Assembly: GCA_963580285.1 (NCBI GenBank)
Contig: OY757026.1
Location: forward strand, 49,885,143 to 49,949,142
DNA from: Lucinisca nassula
Lineage: Eukaryota; Mollusca; Bivalvia; Lucinida; Lucinidae
DNA: 64,000 bases
Direction of reading: 5' to 3'
Shown: in pieces, positions 63,761-64,000 of the stretch
How positions within the stretch are numbered: position 1 is the stretch's first letter
Layout: every line of letters begins with the position of its first letter
Notes under the pieces: model-generated
What the model was told of the DNA's origin: nothing
Databases searched by the model: none
What the model saw: only the letters and a program-made list of their open reading frames with translations
Program-made: the position numbers and the translations under genes

Positions 63761-64000
63761 AGCTTATCTATCACTAGTCGCTTATACAGCCAATGGTTAA
63801 ATCCTGTGATATATTGCGTGATAAATCACTGGGCGAAAAAGCGTGACGTGAAGAACCGCCGTTTTATGAAATTTTGCGACGTTATCGATCCTTTCCTTGA
63901 CGTTAGACCGTGTAACGTCTTTTTCAGTACGTTACACATGCGTTACAGTCAAACATGTCGGCGGGATTTCTTCAAACAGTGGCGGAATGTTGAGAGAATA
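63761..64000. other. unassigned end of window
   Basis: Contains 'gcgataaatcactgggcg'-type echoes of element T ('tgcgtgataaatcactgggc') and two 'gtaacgt' motifs. No coding signal recognised. Confidence 0.45.

Overview
The window is repeat-dense metazoan DNA, almost certainly from a bivalve mollusc. I infer a heterodont clam from the style of the palindromic MITEs (the 'gcaaacagtg...GATCAGA...TCTGATC...cactgtttgc' type) and of the SINEs whose 3' end reads 'gacgttaaac...caaacaaac'. The species cannot be fixed from sequence alone. No prokaryotic feature is present.

The only host gene I recognise is hyccin (FAM126), on the + strand. Two coding exons are visible: 1370-1504 (45 codons, phase 0/0) and 38262-38306 (15 codons, phase 0/0). 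The intron between them is about 36.8 kb and filled with transposons. Together they encode '...ILDPVCHQLFEF...LISKGDKS' followed by 'KCGGVEAFLLAVYNL', which matches the N-terminal hyccin domain in the same order. I found no earlier exon and no later one up to position 64000, so the window is part of a much larger gene.

Everything else is layered mobile DNA. (1) Four tRNA-derived SINE families with clear promoter boxes and target-site duplications (TSDs), called here A, B, C and D, plus a fifth tRNA-headed family G. A 300-bp SINE-like family, E, has about 20 copies and no obvious tRNA head. B, C, D and E share a 3' tail. (2) Many short palindromic DNA transposons. I, J, K and M are flanked by TTAA with CCC-starting inverted ends (piggyBac-like). 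N is flanked by TA with CAGT ends (pogo/mariner-like). H has 'cattacgataaca' ends; F, L, Q, T and U are others. Two palindromic cores recur across families with different ends: core alpha in H and N, core beta in F, I, J, K, Q and U. (3) Composite elements with tandem 150-340-bp cores, a GTCC/GGAC microsatellite and palindromic ends, resembling the bivalve 'pearl'/Helentron-associated type. (4) Broken LINEs: three CR1/L2-type reverse transcriptase remnants at 48.7-54.4 kb, one L1/Tx1-type C-terminus at 54.5-55.5 kb, and a short one at 27.3 kb. (5) Microsatellites and a 200-N assembly gap (57453-57652).

Layout: 0-1.3 kb, a 62-bp tandem array ending in half a palindromic MITE, then a hyccin exon; 1.5-38 kb, intron packed with nested elements; 38.26 kb, hyccin micro-exon; 38.5-41.8 kb, large tandem-core elements; 42-48.5 kb, nested SINEs and MITEs; 48.6-55.8 kb, LINE remnants and quieter sequence; 56-64 kb, SINEs, MITEs and the gap, with one unassigned possible exon on the minus strand at 60.8 kb. 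Most other open frames are translations of repeats. No functional tRNA, rRNA, CRISPR array or operon is present.
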